Shown: positions 23,491-35,623 of the stretch, in pieces
Numbering within the stretch: the stretch's first letter is position 1
How the letters are laid out: every line of letters starts with the position of its first letter
Origin: Chaetoderma sp. LZ-2023a
Lineage: Eukaryota > Mollusca > Caudofoveata > Chaetodermatida > Chaetodermatidae
Length of the DNA: 64,000 bases
Direction: 5' to 3'
NCBI GenBank assembly: GCA_034401795.1
Contig: CM067369.1
Span: 181,505,945-181,569,944, forward strand
The notes under the pieces: model-generated
The model's database searches: none
Told to the model about the DNA's origin: nothing
The model's input: only the letters and a program-made list of their open reading frames with translations
Translations under genes and position numbers: made by a program

Positions 23491-23890
23491 GACATACAAT
23501 TCGTACACTTGCCGGACGATTCAATGTTCATGGCTGAGCTCGATACGCCATTCATTTACACATTTTGGATTGTGATGTCAGCCTGTGTATGAAGTAATTT
23601 ATTATGACGTCATATCCTTCAGTTACAGATCGAACCCAGCCATTATTATAGAAAACGACTGTTGAATAAATAGCAAAGACATACAATTCTAACAACGTCT
23701 AGTTAAATTAGTTTCAAAATATTCAACAGCATGTTGATTAAATAGTAAAGATTTGCAATTCGCATACTTGACTGGCTATTCAATGTTCCTGGTGGAGCTA
23801 GATACGTCATTCATTACACATTTTGATTGTGACATCCAGCTACATCTGACCTAAATAAGTATGACGTCATACACAGAAAAATCCATTATC
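23240..23890 (+). mobile_element. MITE family A fragments with duplicated 3' half
   Basis: A copy with hairpin (to about 23500) is followed by its 3' part (ACATACAATTCGTACACTTG). A second 3' part follows at about 23690-23880, starting TTAGTTTCAAAATATTCAAC and ending ATGACGTCATACACAGAAA. The 3' half is thus present twice in tandem. Confidence 0.7.
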
Positions 23891-23899
23891 ATAGAAAAT

Positions 23900-24060
23900 G
23901 TCTTATGTCTAATTTCCGTCCAAGAGACCATTGTGGTTTTTCTTTTGCAATTTACTACTGGAATTATAGGATCGGTTATCCAACTAGTCATTCCAGTGGT
24001 AAACTTTCAAAACAAGTTCTCCGGCGTGTAGCTAATGCAAATGGACATTTCTCACGATCA
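23900..24060 (+). mobile_element. MITE family B core fragment
   Basis: CCAAGAGACCATT, TACTACTGGAATTATAGG and AGTCATTCCAGTGGTAAAC form the hairpin core of family B. The ends are not identified. Confidence 0.6.
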
Positions 24061-24844
24061 CCGCAAGAAGCCATTTGTGGTCAGTTTGATAGAGTGCTAA
24101 AGTGGACATATAAGAGACGCCGCGAGTGGGCGTGTGCTTGAGTACTTTCATCTGCAGAACGAATGATAAACATGTTTTGTACGCAGTCCTCCAGCAAAAG
24201 AAGAGTACGTATTTAGAGTAGTTATTTGGAGTTCCGTTGGCTGTTTATTAAACTAATTAAGCGGTCATCACCCGCAAACTCTATTACAGTCAGACTAGAA
24301 CAAATAAGAGAACTCGCCATGAATCACGTGCATGAAGACAATAATTGTGAGATATCCAGCAATCTAAAAATAGAGCCGTGTATTCGCGCCGAGAAGTATT
24401 AGATCTCGTACCGATGGAGATCTCGCGAGACACAGCCCCACAACCCCCTGCGCGAAACGACCGCGCCTATAGGCAATTTTAGACAACAATCAATAGAAGC
24501 AATGAGAAAATATTATGTGCTCTACTGCTAAAGACAAAACTGCAGAAGAAACTGGTTCGCTTGTAGCAGACTTTTAATGATGATCGATCGCTAGAAATTA
24601 AACTTTGTCACATCAGACACAAGTCTGCTGGTCGCATGTGTGCTGGTCATAAATCACTTATCTCCAGGCAACAGGCTGACTCTCTGTTTAAGCACGATTT
24701 TCCAGATGGGTTGTTATCAAATACATTTAAAACTCACGTGCTAATGGCATTGTATAAATTAAGCAGATATCATAAATTCCATGCAATGCAAAATATGATG
24801 CTGATATTTTATTTAAAGCAATCACGTTTCCGGTAATAACTACT
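24061..24844. other. Unassigned intergenic DNA
   Basis: Only short open frames without recognisable domains. Nothing further was seen. Confidence 0.5.
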
Positions 24845-24905
24845 TATAGAATAATTACTCACGCCGACTAAGGCTGGTGTGAGTATTGCGGTTGGTGCCG
24901 CCTGC

Positions 24906-24930
24906 ATGCCTGCCTGCCTGCCTGCCTGCC

Positions 24931-25027
<97 letters not shown>

Positions 25028-25092
25028 GGCTGGCTGGCTGGCTATCTGTCTGTCTGCCCACCCACCCGCGCACCTGTCTGTCTGTCTGCGCG
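24906..25092. repeat. (CCTG)n-(TCTG)n microsatellite
   Basis: A compound tetranucleotide array: CCTG, then TCTG for about 110 bp, then GGCT and CTGTCTG. The Cys/Leu/Ser-Val and Asp-Arg-Gln-Thr frames here are repeat artefacts. Confidence 0.98.
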
Positions 25093-25109
25093 AGTCATAT
25101 CTCCAGTAT

Positions 25110-25660
25110 CTATCTCATGAGGTAGAATGACTTAGTTTGACACATGCATTCATATTATGAGTGGTTAGAAATATTTTAGTTCATTGCCAAGCCTAAAAAT
25201 CGAGGTCACGTGGTCAGTTTGTGTATACAGGAACATACACTTTCGTCGATAAGTCTGCAACGCTAGAAGGTAGAATCGCCAATATTTGTAACGTACACTC
25301 ATATTGTGGTTGGCTAGAACTAAACGTTAGTTTTAGGTGAAACGTTCAAATATCTAGGTCACGGGGTCATTAAGTGCATCCCGAAATAGCCATAAATCGG
25401 GAGTGCAAGGAGGTAGAAGCACTACATTTGGCATATACCTTCATATTATAGATGGCTTATAAGTTCTAAGTGATTCAGGACAAAGCATAAAATAAATAGG
25501 CCATGGGGTCACGAAGTGCTTACCGGAATACATATGTTTGACCGTACCTCTGGAATACAAGACGGTCGAATCACCACACGCCTTCGTATTACAACGGTTT
25601 ATTATGAGCTGAGTTTGAGGTCACATGATCAACTATGTAGATCACGGCATCACTAAGTGC
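25110..25660 (+). repeat. Decayed ~150-bp tandem repeat
   Basis: The markers AGGTAGAA and AGGTCACG.GGTCA recur at about 25116, 25268, 25410 and 25559 with 142-152-bp spacing. The copies are strongly diverged. The array abuts the CTGT microsatellite. Confidence 0.65.
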
Positions 25661-26649
25661 ACTGTCAAGACGCAGTGCAAAGGAGTGAGTTAGCATCTCC
25701 GTCGAGTGCATTCTAGTTACTCATGTATCTAATTATCCCCGATCATGACCGATTTATATTTGTCTCCGAGACAATCATATGAGGCATCTCTTGTCTGCAT
25801 TAACCCCTCTTATGTCAACAGCGCCTTAAAAAGCTCAAACTGATACGTTTATCAATTAACCTTATAATACATCAAGATTGTTCAAGAAAATTCAAATTTT
25901 TGCTCAGTGGATGACCATTTGCTGACCAAAAGAATGCGTTTTTTGTCAACTTACCACTTAGTCAGGGGGATATTGGACCATATGGACCATAAGATGGAAA
26001 TGTAGTATAACAGTTTTTGTTGATTTGTATGAGTTCGTAATGGTTTTATATGATAATATTCAGAGGGTGTGTGGACACTTTTGTGCGGTGGCATTTTTTG
26101 AAATCCAAGATGCCTCAAAATCACTAGGATCGTAATACCCTCCAAAGTATTAGCGCTATGGTAATAAATGCGGGCTCTGTGCCAATATTTTCAACCCTGA
26201 TGAATGTAATGAAAGATATATGGAATATATATTTTTACGATTTGACCATTTTCACTGCGCCGAAATTCAATTTGTCTGCCAAAACACCCGCGAAATTGCT
26301 GAATATACGAAAATTGTTATAACTTTTGATGTAGTCATGCTAGGGACCTAAGTTCTAGCTCCATACCCATATCTATGACCATAAGGAATCCAGTTGAGGG
26401 CTTATTTTCACGATTTAATCATATATTATGTCTGCTTATTCAATAATTTCTACGATTTCCTGAATAAAAAGAAGAGGGGGAAGTTACAAAATGGTTACAG
26501 ACCATTATTGATACCATAATAAGATGTAGTACAGATTTGAATGGCAATTACCATCAACGGCTTGCATGACTGCTAGAATCAGAGCCAATCATTAGAATCC
26601 ATAAATCGTGTCAGTCAACGTATCCATCGTCCACTAATGTAGAGGCACA
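25661..26649. other. AT-rich DNA with a MITE B-like start and one flanking repeat
   Basis: AACCCCTCTTATGTCAACAG at 25803 is the tip of MITE family B. The rest holds no gene. 25958-26040 matches 30636-30718 in direct orientation. Confidence 0.5.
25958..26040 (+). repeat. Direct repeat flanking the second FEN1-like locus (left copy)
   Basis: TTAGTCAGGG..ATATT..ACCATA and TGTATGAGTTCGTAA are shared with 30636-30718 over about 83 bp at perhaps 75% identity. Confidence 0.55.
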
Positions 26650-26992
26650 CGCCACTCATGTACGCAAGCTTTCTTGTATTGATGATGATGAACAAAGTCT
26701 TCCAAAACGTCTTCGATCTGGACCTGACAAATTTGATTTCAGGAAACATTGACTGTGTTGCCCTGATAATAAAAGCATATATTCTTACATCAGAGTATGA
26801 CGCTAATGTTCCACATGATCGCCGTGCCGCGGCATTTCTCATACGCACTGGTGATAATGTCAATGGTCAGGACTAAAAACAGTTTATCTTCGATGGAAAT
26901 GACAAGCTAGGTGCAACAGCCAGACAGCAAGTACTCAGTGCGGTTGCCGATCTGCATGTTGCAGATGCACGTTGTCACAACGCGTGCAAATC

Positions 26993-27123
<131 letters not shown>

Positions 27124-27366
27124 GGGTGCATGACTGTCGGCTGGTTAGCACATGGAAATTGAAGCCGCACGTTCCCAGTGCGTCAATAAAATAAAAAATA
27201 CATATACTGCCAGAGCCCTGATGGAGTCAGAGTACAATAGGCTTAAATGCCAAGGATTGAATCGTGGCAGGTGCATCCACAGATAGTCCCATATGAATCG
27301 TCAGTGTGTCAGTATATCAGACATGTGAAAACTGGTCTGCTAACCCGAGACTTTGTCTTGGCGCGG

Positions 27367-27431
27367 TGGTCCAGTGGAAAGATATCAGGTTGCTGATGCT
27401 ATGCGGAGTTGCAGTATGGCGGTTCGATCCC
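27367..27431 (+). promoter_or_regulatory. Pol III A box and B box of SINE unit 1
   Basis: TGGTCCAGTGG (27367-27377) fits the A box and GGTTCGATCCC (27421-27431) the B box of an internal RNA polymerase III promoter, 43 bp apart. The surrounding sequence does not fold into a convincing full tRNA cloverleaf by eye. Confidence 0.7.
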
Positions 27432-27710
27432 CCGACCGGGAGATGGTGATCAACAAATTAAACTAATGGGTGCATGACTGTCGGCTGGTTAGAACATGGA
27501 AATTGAAGCCGCACGTTGCCAGTGCGTCAATAAAATAAAAAATACATATACTGCCAGAGCCGTGATGGAGTCAGAGTACAATAGGCTTAAATGCCAAGGA
27601 TTGAATCGTGGCAGGTGCATCCACAGATAGTCCCATATGAATCGTCAGTATGTCAGTATATCAGACATGTGGAAACTGGTCTGCTAACCCGAGACTTTGT
27701 CTTGGCGCGG

Positions 27711-27775
27711 TGGTCCAGTGGAAAGATGTCAGGTTGCTGATGCTATGCGGAGTTGCAGTATAGCGGTTCGATCCC
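27711..27775 (+). promoter_or_regulatory. Pol III A box and B box of SINE unit 2
   Basis: The same boxes as unit 1 at 27711-27721 and 27765-27775, with identical spacing. Confidence 0.7.
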
Positions 27776-27902
27776 CCGACCGGGAGATGGTGATCAACAA
27801 ATGAAACTAATGGGTGCATGACTGTCGGCTGGTTAGCACATGGAAATTGAAGCCGCACGTTGCCAGTGCGTCAATAAAATAAAGAATACATACATACATA
27901 CA

Positions 27903-27904
<2 letters not shown>

Positions 27905-27971
<67 letters not shown>
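27905..27971. repeat. (TA)n microsatellite, right of SINE array
   Basis: TA dinucleotides that are probably the expanded tail of the last SINE copy. Coding-like text of the second FEN1-like locus resumes directly after it. Confidence 0.97.
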
Positions 27972-27975
<4 letters not shown>

Positions 27976-30162
27976 TAGTAATGTTAGCTACTATGCTGGT
28001 GATGAAAGTGTGTACACAAATGTCAGAAAATCCTCAAAGACTTGGAGGTCAGTTTATGTAGATGAGGATGGCTCGTGTATGTGCCGACAACCAGCGTTTA
28101 AGAAGTTGACTAAATACCATGGTGAAATTGTGTTGATCCTCTCATCTCCTGGTTTCACAAATATCATGGGCTTCAAAAGCGAGTTAACAAAGTCTCTACA
28201 TTTGGTGAAGGACACAGATGATGACTTACAATTTACTGTAGATAAGATTGAATCCAAATTACCACTCAGAGTATTGCTTTGAAACAGAGCACTAGAGGCG
28301 CATATCATACACACATTGATAAAGAACTAGCTCGTGAATTTGTTAGTGACACATTAGCCATGCTTCTGTTGCAGGTATTGAGCAAATTCAATGATTCACT
28401 ACATGAAGTACTAAATGATAACATAAGAATGAGTGTAGTATGTTGTCAACCCACATATCTTCAGATAGCTCTGTCTGTTCTCATGCTGCGTAACAAAAGT
28501 CTCATTTGTGAACTGTACACATATTCTGCTGCGGTTTGTTCATATGCCGATGCACAACTCTTCCGGTACTCAGCATCCACTTAGATCAGGTTTTGGGCAT
28601 TCAGGTACGGGAAATCTCGTCCACTGTGTATGTGACAAGTTTGCCTGTGAAATCTCATCACCCAACTGTAAAGTATGCTGGCATTGTTTAGCGATGATCA
28701 TGTCACAGGTCCATCTACCTGGCAATGATACTGATACTATTAAGCGGAAAACAATCCTATGAAAACGGATGGAAGACCGATCAAAACTAATCGAGTATGA
28801 TGTTCCACAGGGCAAGTATGACGGACCAAAGAAGCCTCCAATGCCACCAGACGTTGCCGTAAATCAGTTACGACCACTTTGGTGTCTAGCCAACCAGACT
28901 ATACCACAGAGAAGATCGCTAAAGAACGACCTCACATTCTTCCATGATGTCATAACTATCCACAGTATAATGGATACACCACACGATTATGACATGAAAC
29001 GGGGATTGTGCTTCTACCCAAAACAGATGTGTTATTCCGCATGCCACTCACAGCCGCACGAGCAATCTGTGCAAAGATCACTTCCTCAAGCCAGTCAAAA
29101 TCAAGCATGAATGTGACTGGGAAGTCCACATGTCTGCTGCAGAGGCGATGCTGCCATACTTCCATTCAGCCGGCTGTCACAACTAGTTCTATATCCATCA
29201 CATGAAGGGACTTGAATCAAAACTGGTGAAGAAGCTGCAGCATGGCGCATTTGTGCGTCACATACCAGGAATCTACAACTCCACTGGCCATCTGACAAAG
29301 TCAAGCTCCGTGAGTGTGTCGTTACATTCCAGGCATTTGTCTACAAATCACTGCAAGGAGGCAACGTTACCTTAGTGTCCGACAGGTATTATGCGAGTGG
29401 TATCAGAACATCCACACAGATACGGAGGTCGGGATCAAGTCAGGTGCACAATTTGACACACGATATACCGACTCCATCAAAACAAGTGCTCTTATCTGTG
29501 ACAAAAAACAAGATCCAGTTGAATGCCATATTGTTAGAAGGCTTGCTTGATATGTATTTCTAAACAAACGCCAAACACAGAAACAGTTACTGATCATTCC
29601 CAGCGTCACTGATGCCCCCATGGAGATTGTCCATGGTGTAAAGCTAGATCGCCAAGATTGTCCCTCCTTACATGAGGGGACAGATATCATCATCACACAG
29701 CATGCAATTTCTACTTCTATCCTGGACAAATCGGGCTCGTATTTTATGTGACTACACTGATATCTTAGTTCTACCCATTCACTACTACAATAAGTGTGTA
29801 CGAGTCGACATACAGGCTACATCAGCAATGCACAGTGACATCGCTAGTGGCCTGCTCATTATCCATGGATATTATTTAGTGCTAACACAGTTGCATCACT
29901 ATGTGGAGTAGACAAGGCCACTTCGTTGAAAGTCCCTAAGAGATGGAACTTCTCCCTTGCCAACATTGGTGATATAAACGCCAGGATGGATCCTGTTGTG
30001 AGAAAAGCTAGACAGTTTATATGTGCTGCATATGGAAAGGTGAATGAGACATGCACGTCCATCACAGAGTGCAGGGTGTGACTGTGGAAGTTGAAAACCG
30101 GAAGGAATGAGTATCATTACCAAAACTCTTCTCGCTCAATGGGGTTAGTAAGGTGGCATATA

Positions 30163-30334
30163 CAGTGACCTCTCAATAATCCGACGAAATATGTGTCACT
30201 GATTTGGCAGTCGGATTGTGAGTTTAGTGAAGCATAAAGGGTTGATTTTCTCCGAAATGCACTCTGAACAACATTCATAAAGTCGAATATTGGAACGGTT
30301 GCATTAAAATGTGTGGATTAGAGAGAGTTGAGTG
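30163..30334 (+). mobile_element. pogo/Tigger-type MITE, 172 bp
   Basis: Inverted tips CAGTGACCTCTCAATAATCC and, reversed, CACTCAACTCTCTCTAATCC, with TA immediately outside both ends (30161-30162 and 30335-30336). The tip sequence and TA duplication fit the Tc1/mariner-pogo group. Non-coding, inserted directly after the second FEN1-like locus. Confidence 0.75.
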
Positions 30335-31739
30335 TATTGCACTATTGCGCCCCTACAGTATATTGTGTACTAGGATTATTGATTTTCCATATATATCTCA
30401 ATATCGATTCATGATGCATACATTTGTATTGCATATGCGAAATGACAGTCATTAATTATTTGAGTATGTGTCTATTACACGCTATTTGTTTATTATATAT
30501 ATATATATATATATTAGTATTGATCTAGCATAACATAATAAAGATAATAAAGTTACTGTATTTTGGTGCATAGCGATTTATGCAATATATTATTACTAAG
30601 TACACGGTGTTCAGTTAACGAAAACAACTAGTACATTAGTCAGGGTATATTTGATCATATTGCCCACAAGCTGGACATGCAGTATAAACGTTTCCTGTGT
30701 ATTAGTATGAGTTCGTAAGGAAATCTATGCATCAGTAGAAGTAGTAATAAACCGTATTACATCATTGTATGGTGAGTTTGACAGCAGGCTAATGGGGTAG
30801 AGCCCAGGGACGCGAAAGATAGAGGGGCCCCAAATCAAAAACAAGTATCGCAGTTTAGTGATTTGAAACTGAAATCTCACTTCACGATATACATAAGCTG
30901 TAGAATACTTTGAAACCAATTTGACTGGAAGTTGGTGCTGCCTTAGGCAGATATTGATGTCAAACAAGACTATTCAGAAAATACACAGTATCCCCAATTT
31001 CTTTAACTTTGCACCTTTTGTTAATTAGGCAAATGATAAGTTTTTAGTGCTCACACTAATATTTATGCATAATGATTTAGAAGATGCGAAGTCACTGGAG
31101 ATGGTGATGCTCCAGACGAAAACGCCACGGATGTTGAAGCAAACAACGAGTGAGGATTGTCTCACAAAAAGAATTCATTTGGAGTCTCTGACTGGCTTTC
31201 AATTTCCGGAATTTTTTATTCACACAGATGGTTGCTCCTGGCATGCTGCTTCTCATTACGTGGCTCAGCTTAATCCAGATCGTTCTAAAACAGTTAGTCA
31301 AAACAGGCTCTTTCACATATTGGAGCATTGACGTTTCATATACGGCTTTAGGTCTTGTCATAGTTCTTATATATACATACACTTGTTCTGACGTCTAACC
31401 CTCAGTCCGGTTGCTGCCGCAGATCACTCCATCAAGTTGCAGGTAGCCCAGTTATGTCGGGATGAGGCAAAGAACATGGCGTGTGAAGTATTGGCTTCAG
31501 ACACCAGGCTTTTTTCGCCTAATGGTTCTTACTAACAGCGTATTCATGCCCTGTCTGAATTTCTGTGTTCGTTCGTTCGGCTGGCTTTATTAGCCACTCA
31601 CACATGGGTGTATTTGAGCCATATCTCACGTTAGATGTACTTCTCCGAAAGGTTTCTTAGCTCCACAAACCCCCACAACTGGTACTGAAAATAAAAATAA
31701 GACTGAAACTAGAGTGATCAGTCGATGACGCACCATCGC
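30335..31739. other. Unassigned DNA with repeat fragments
   Basis: Contains a short (TA)n near 30498, the right flanking repeat 30636-30718, and a MITE A hairpin fragment at about 30895-30960. A 94-residue open frame at 31047-31331 has no recognisable domain or homology. Confidence 0.5.
30636..30718 (+). repeat. Direct repeat flanking the second FEN1-like locus (right copy)
   Basis: Direct-orientation match to 25958-26040 (see that entry). Confidence 0.55.
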
Positions 31740-32345
31740 AAATCCCCACGTTCACCGCTTTGAAGTTTTGATTCGACCCCACAACCAATCCCCGGGGACG
31801 AAGCCAAATGTATGTGCCCTTTTGCACTCAACAATCATATAGGTAACTTACATACCAAATTTTGGTTGAATTTCGTCCAACCGTGTCAGAGGAGTTGTAT
31901 TACAATCAATTTCATGAACTTTTGACCCCCGTCCCACCCCCAATGGGCGGGGCCAAATGTAAATGTACTCATCCACTCCGCATTGATATGGGTAAGTCAC
32001 ATACTAAATTTGGTTGAATTCCATCTAATGTTTTCGGAGGAGTTGCATTACAATCAATTTCTTCACATTTGGACCGCACCCTCAGCCCACCCCCTAAAAT
32101 GAGGCAGGGCCAAATGGCAATGTACTCATCCACTCCACATTGATATGGGTAACTCACATACAAAATTTGTTTGAATTCCGTCCAATGGTTTCTGTGGAGT
32201 TGTATTACTATCAATTGTTTACCTTTTGATCCCATCCCCCACCCACCCATGGGGGCGGAGCCAAATATAAATGCACTCATCTACTCCACGTTGTTATGGG
32301 TAACTCACATACCAAATTTGTTGAATTATATACAACGGTTTCAGA
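31740..32345 (+). repeat. ~150-bp tandem repeat, about four copies
   Basis: GCCAAATGTAAATGTACTCA-type blocks recur at about 31804, 31953, 32110 and 32261 (spacing 149-157 bp), each followed by ATATGGGTAA, ACATACCAAATTT and GTTGAATT, and by CAATCAATTTC and CCCCACCCC. The array abuts the 5' edge of the Polinton polymerase fragment. Confidence 0.9.
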
Positions 32346-32347
32346 GG

Positions 32348-33128
32348 AGAATCAATTTCTGCAGGTTAAAACTTGACGAGGGCGCTCCCGTGGATGGTTA
32401 TGATCCGACCACCAACACCGTTTACCAGTTCCATGGCTGTCAATGGCATGGGTGTCCACAACACCAGCGAGGTGAGGATGCTGAACAAAGATACCGCAAG
32501 ACAGTCCTGAGAGAGGAGAAGCTGAGAGCATCTGGATGCACGCTTGTGGTACAGTGGGAGTGCTGTATAAAACGCTGTCCAAGTGTCTCTAAACGAGTTT
32601 GGGCTGTCCCATACCCACAACTTCTTAGTTTATGACTTCGAAGCACTCCTTGATGGTATCAAGACTCATCCTTCGGAGACTCTCACGATCGAGAGTACTC
32701 ACATACCTATCTCTGTGTCAGTTGGCTGCTCCTTAGATGGGGCCACGAGTGAGCCCACTCACCTCTGCAATCCTGACCCCAAAGAACTGATCAGAGAGTT
32801 CACGCTGGTGATCCAATGGCGAGCATATCTAATCCAGACAAGGGCTAGGGCACAGTACATATCGACAGACCTGGACACGCTCCCAAAACAACAGCAGCGA
32901 CTGATCAACGAGTGGTGTGACCAAGTGCCTGTAATGGGGTTCAACTCTGGGCGGTATGACCCGAACCTCATCAAGAAGTACTTTGCCGATGAGCTGACTC
33001 TGCAGGGGCATGCCTTGTGGGTGGTCCATCAATCCCGGGCATTGGCAATCCTCAGTCTGCGTGCTCAACTATGGGCTACACACCGCCCTCTGGCACGCCA
33101 TTCCTCATATGCTGCAGGGGTCTCGTGA
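32348..33128 (+). pseudogene. Protein-primed DNA polymerase B, N-terminal fragment
   Basis: Frame 2 from about 32348 carries the Polinton PolB nuclease-like segment with YQFHGCQWHGCPQH and LVVQWEC. A frameshift near 32600 moves to frame 3, which has the exonuclease motifs FLVYDFEALL (Exo I) and PVMGFNSGRYDPNLIKKYF (Exo II), and stops at 33126. The palm domain with the DTD/YxDTDS motifs is absent, so only about a quarter of the usual ~1000+ residue enzyme remains. In intact elements this enzyme replicates the transposon from a terminal protein primer. Confidence 0.85.
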
Positions 33129-33217
33129 TCCATCTCACACCATTCAGAGGTTTTAATTGTAGGCGACGATGATCTCAGCCATTGCACTCGTTGCTAGCCC
33201 TAGAACCACGGCCTCCA

Positions 33218-33487
33218 TTAATGTAACACGTTCACCGATGATCTTGGCGGCAACAGTGTAGGAGGCACCACTGAGGGTGATCTTTGGGATGGGGCAGGAA
33301 GAACCTCATTTCCACCTGTCATCTGTACCATGGCCACATTCACCGCCACGTTACTGGCGACATGGACGGCCAGAGGTTTTGCTTTGGTCAGTAACTTCTG
33401 TGTCTCGGTTCGCAGCAGGTTATCCACCTTTCGAAGACTTGCCTGGCTCTCTGGCAGTTGCTTCATGATCTGTACCGTTGACGTCAT
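33218..33487 (-). CDS. Hypothetical Polinton-associated protein, 89 residues
   Basis: ATG start at 33487. The N-terminal half is amphipathic and probably helical; the C-terminal half is Pro/Ser-rich. Not recognised. It is divergent from the gene at 33629 with 141 bp between starts. It is smaller than typical Polinton virion genes and may be a truncated or accessory product. Confidence 0.4.
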   Translation of the reverse strand: MTSTVQIMKQLPESQASLRKVDNLLRTETQKLLTKAKPLAVHVASNVAVNVAMVQMTGGNEVLPAPSQRSPSVVPPTLLPPRSSVNVLH

Positions 33488-33628
33488 TGTTTAAGCACTG
33501 AGTATACAACACAGGTAAACGTCTGCATTCGCCGTCAAGAGAGCTAATAATATCTTCCCAGTCTGCGTCTGCCAAGTGTCCAGGTTGGTACTCAGGAATA
33601 TTCACCTCTCTATTGAGACATCTGAAAC

Positions 33629-33976
33629 ATGTCTGGGCTCACGCCATGCGAGAAGTACTATGAGGTCTTCCGGAGGGAGTTGAAGGACTACAAGAAGAAG
33701 ACACCAGATGAGCTCGCTCAGCTCTCCGGTGCTGAGCTGACAGAGGATCTGACAGCTGTGAAGCTCTATCTAGGATTTGGTAAGGGACAGATCTGCTTCC
33801 TCGAATACCTTATCATGGGCGGGAGTATTGTCGAGCAGCTCCTGCTAGCTAAAGGTTTCTACAAGGATCGGGAGTATCTGTCAGATGTGTTCCAGCAGTT
33901 GCAGACCACCATTGCCTCACCGGACTCAAAGCTGAACAAAGCTCTGCGATACTACAAGCTGGAAAAAGCTGGGTGA
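33629..33976 (+). CDS. Hypothetical helical Polinton-associated protein, 115 residues
   Basis: ATG at 33629, intact to 33976. It is predominantly charged and helical (FRRELKDYKKK; many Leu, Lys, Glu) with no signal peptide or membrane span. The family is not recognised. Being intact among damaged neighbours makes it a likely real gene of the Polinton block. Confidence 0.5.
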   Translation: MSGLTPCEKYYEVFRRELKDYKKKTPDELAQLSGAELTEDLTAVKLYLGFGKGQICFLEYLIMGGSIVEQLLLAKGFYKDREYLSDVFQQLQTTIASPDSKLNKALRYYKLEKAG

Positions 33977-34173
33977 GATGCGCTGCAGAACCCTCCAGCC
34001 CTTGGATGTGCATGTTGGCAGCGTGTATAGGGGCTGTAGGGCATGCCAAGCTGGTTCAGTATCTCACCGTGGTCCCCACCGCTATTGTAGGGAGTCAGGA
34101 TAGCCTTATTGCTGATTTGCTAGCGGCGGAGCAGGCTGATCCTGAGTGCCATGATAGCTAGGCCTGACAACAC

Positions 34174-34872
34174 TCATAGAGCTGCCACAGGAAGCGGTGT
34201 CGTGTTGACTGGGTGCAGTGTCGGGGTCAGAATACCTGGAGCTGCCGTGTCAACTCGCTGCAGTGTCAGGGCCGGAACGACTGTATGGCACATACTACGC
34301 GTAGGTGCGTTGATGTCAGTGTTGAAGCCGAAGTGGACACAGGGGGAACTCCCCTCTACTATCATGTTGTTATGGCCCCTGACTTGGAGGTCCTCGATGT
34401 TCACGACCATGTTGCTCGGAATCAACCATAGGTGTAGTGAAATTGCAAAGTCAAGTTTGCGATGGGCCTTCTACACCCCCTGCTGGAATTTAGCAATATG
34501 ACTACTGGGGTCTGCCATGATGATCATATCCTCAACGAGACTGATGAGCATGGCCTGGACTTCTGCTCCGCTGACACCATCTATGGAATGCCGCAGCTGG
34601 ATCTGTGCTGTAAGGAGGCAGTAGCACAGTGTTTTCAGGGCATGGTTGATCCGAACGATCCCTGCTGGTGTGAGGCCAGAGGTGGTGTGTTGGACAAAGT
34701 ATTTCCACCCATCTGGATAGTCCTGCCGCAAGCAAGTGATGTGCATATTTTGCACCCATGCTCCAGGGTCGGAGTCTGGATCGAACGAGTATGTCACTGT
34801 CTTCCGACGGCCTACTCGTCGGGGTGTTCGATAGGGGAATCCTGAGTAGTCACGTCTCAGGTCACCGTACAT
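34174..34872 (-). pseudogene. Virion-like Polinton ORF with one premature stop
   Basis: The frame opens at ATG 34872 (Arg-rich N-terminus, FPYRTPRRVGRRKTV), runs to an in-frame TAG at 34471-34473 and then continues open in the same frame to 34174. It totals about 230 codons with a single interruption. The later part is beta-strand-like (MVVNIEDLQVRGHNNMIVEG), compatible with a jelly-roll capsid or penton protein, but no defining motif was recognised. Its start lies 5 bp downstream of the preceding minus-strand gene. Confidence 0.5.
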
Positions 34873-34877
34873 AACCC

Positions 34878-35411
34878 CTAGACCGCTGTTGTCACCACAA
34901 TGCCACTGATAGTCTGGGTGAGTGCTGACTCTCTCTGTAGTCTGCTGGCCGCTGAGACGCTATGACTGTTGAGCTGTGGGTCGAAGTCGTTTGTATCAGG
35001 AAGGCTTGAACCCAGCTCATGAAGGATTCGTCGCACCATGAAGTGGAATCTGAGACAGCTGGCAATGAGCAGAGCTTCAGGAGTACCAGAATAGGAGTGA
35101 AACAGGGTGGAACTTACTCCACATCCTGCCGTGGCACACCACACGGCAAAGTTCAGCTGCTGATTCCAGTATGAGAGGCTTGCAGCAGCCATCCAAGTAT
35201 GAGCTTGCGTCGCATCCTTGATGGAGATGGGGCGGTTGGTCAGTGGTTGTGGGTTGACAGAGAAGCTGGTTCGGGACCGTCCATCCACTGTGATGAAGAA
35301 CAGTGTTAGCTCTGGTATATCATCCAGTAAACCTCTCAGGTCAGTCAAGGGTGTACCCAGGATGGGCAGTTGGCTCCGGATGACTGTCGTGAGGTTCAGT
35401 CGGAAGGCCAT
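34878..35411 (-). CDS. Hypothetical Polinton-associated protein, 177 residues
   Basis: Intact from ATG 35411 to the stop at 34878. Mixed composition with hydrophobic stretches but no obvious signal peptide. Not recognised. It is followed after 5 bp by the next minus-strand ORF, suggesting cotranscription. A tiny open frame (35451-35525, minus, 24 codons) lies just upstream and may or may not be expressed. Confidence 0.5.
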   Translation of the reverse strand: MAFRLNLTTVIRSQLPILGTPLTDLRGLLDDIPELTLFFITVDGRSRTSFSVNPQPLTNRPISIKDATQAHTWMAAASLSYWNQQLNFAVWCATAGCGVSSTLFHSYSGTPEALLIASCLRFHFMVRRILHELGSSLPDTNDFDPQLNSHSVSAASRLQRESALTQTISGIVVTTAV

Positions 35412-35623
35412 CCATACTGGTGTTCTTAAAGCTACAGTACAGGCAGCATACTATTTGTAGTCGTCTCGACTCCAGAGATCAGCGAGGCGACGTCGCCATA
35501 ACATCTCGTTTTTAAGCTCCTCCATATCAACCCCACCCACTGGAGCCTTTGAGTTATTGCTGTCACACTTTAGGGTTCTCCGTGCAGTACAGGGCTTGGA
35601 CCTTCAATATATGGTGGTACACT

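Noticed and set aside
24855-25130. Cys/Leu/Ser-Val and Asp-Arg-Gln-Thr repeat proteins
   Set aside because: Pure products of the TCTG microsatellite on either strand.
27361-27445. A genuine tRNA gene
   Set aside because: A and B boxes are present, but the flanks do not pair into a clear acceptor stem, the segment is repeated 344 bp later, and it is joined to a SINE-type tail with AATAAAATAAA.
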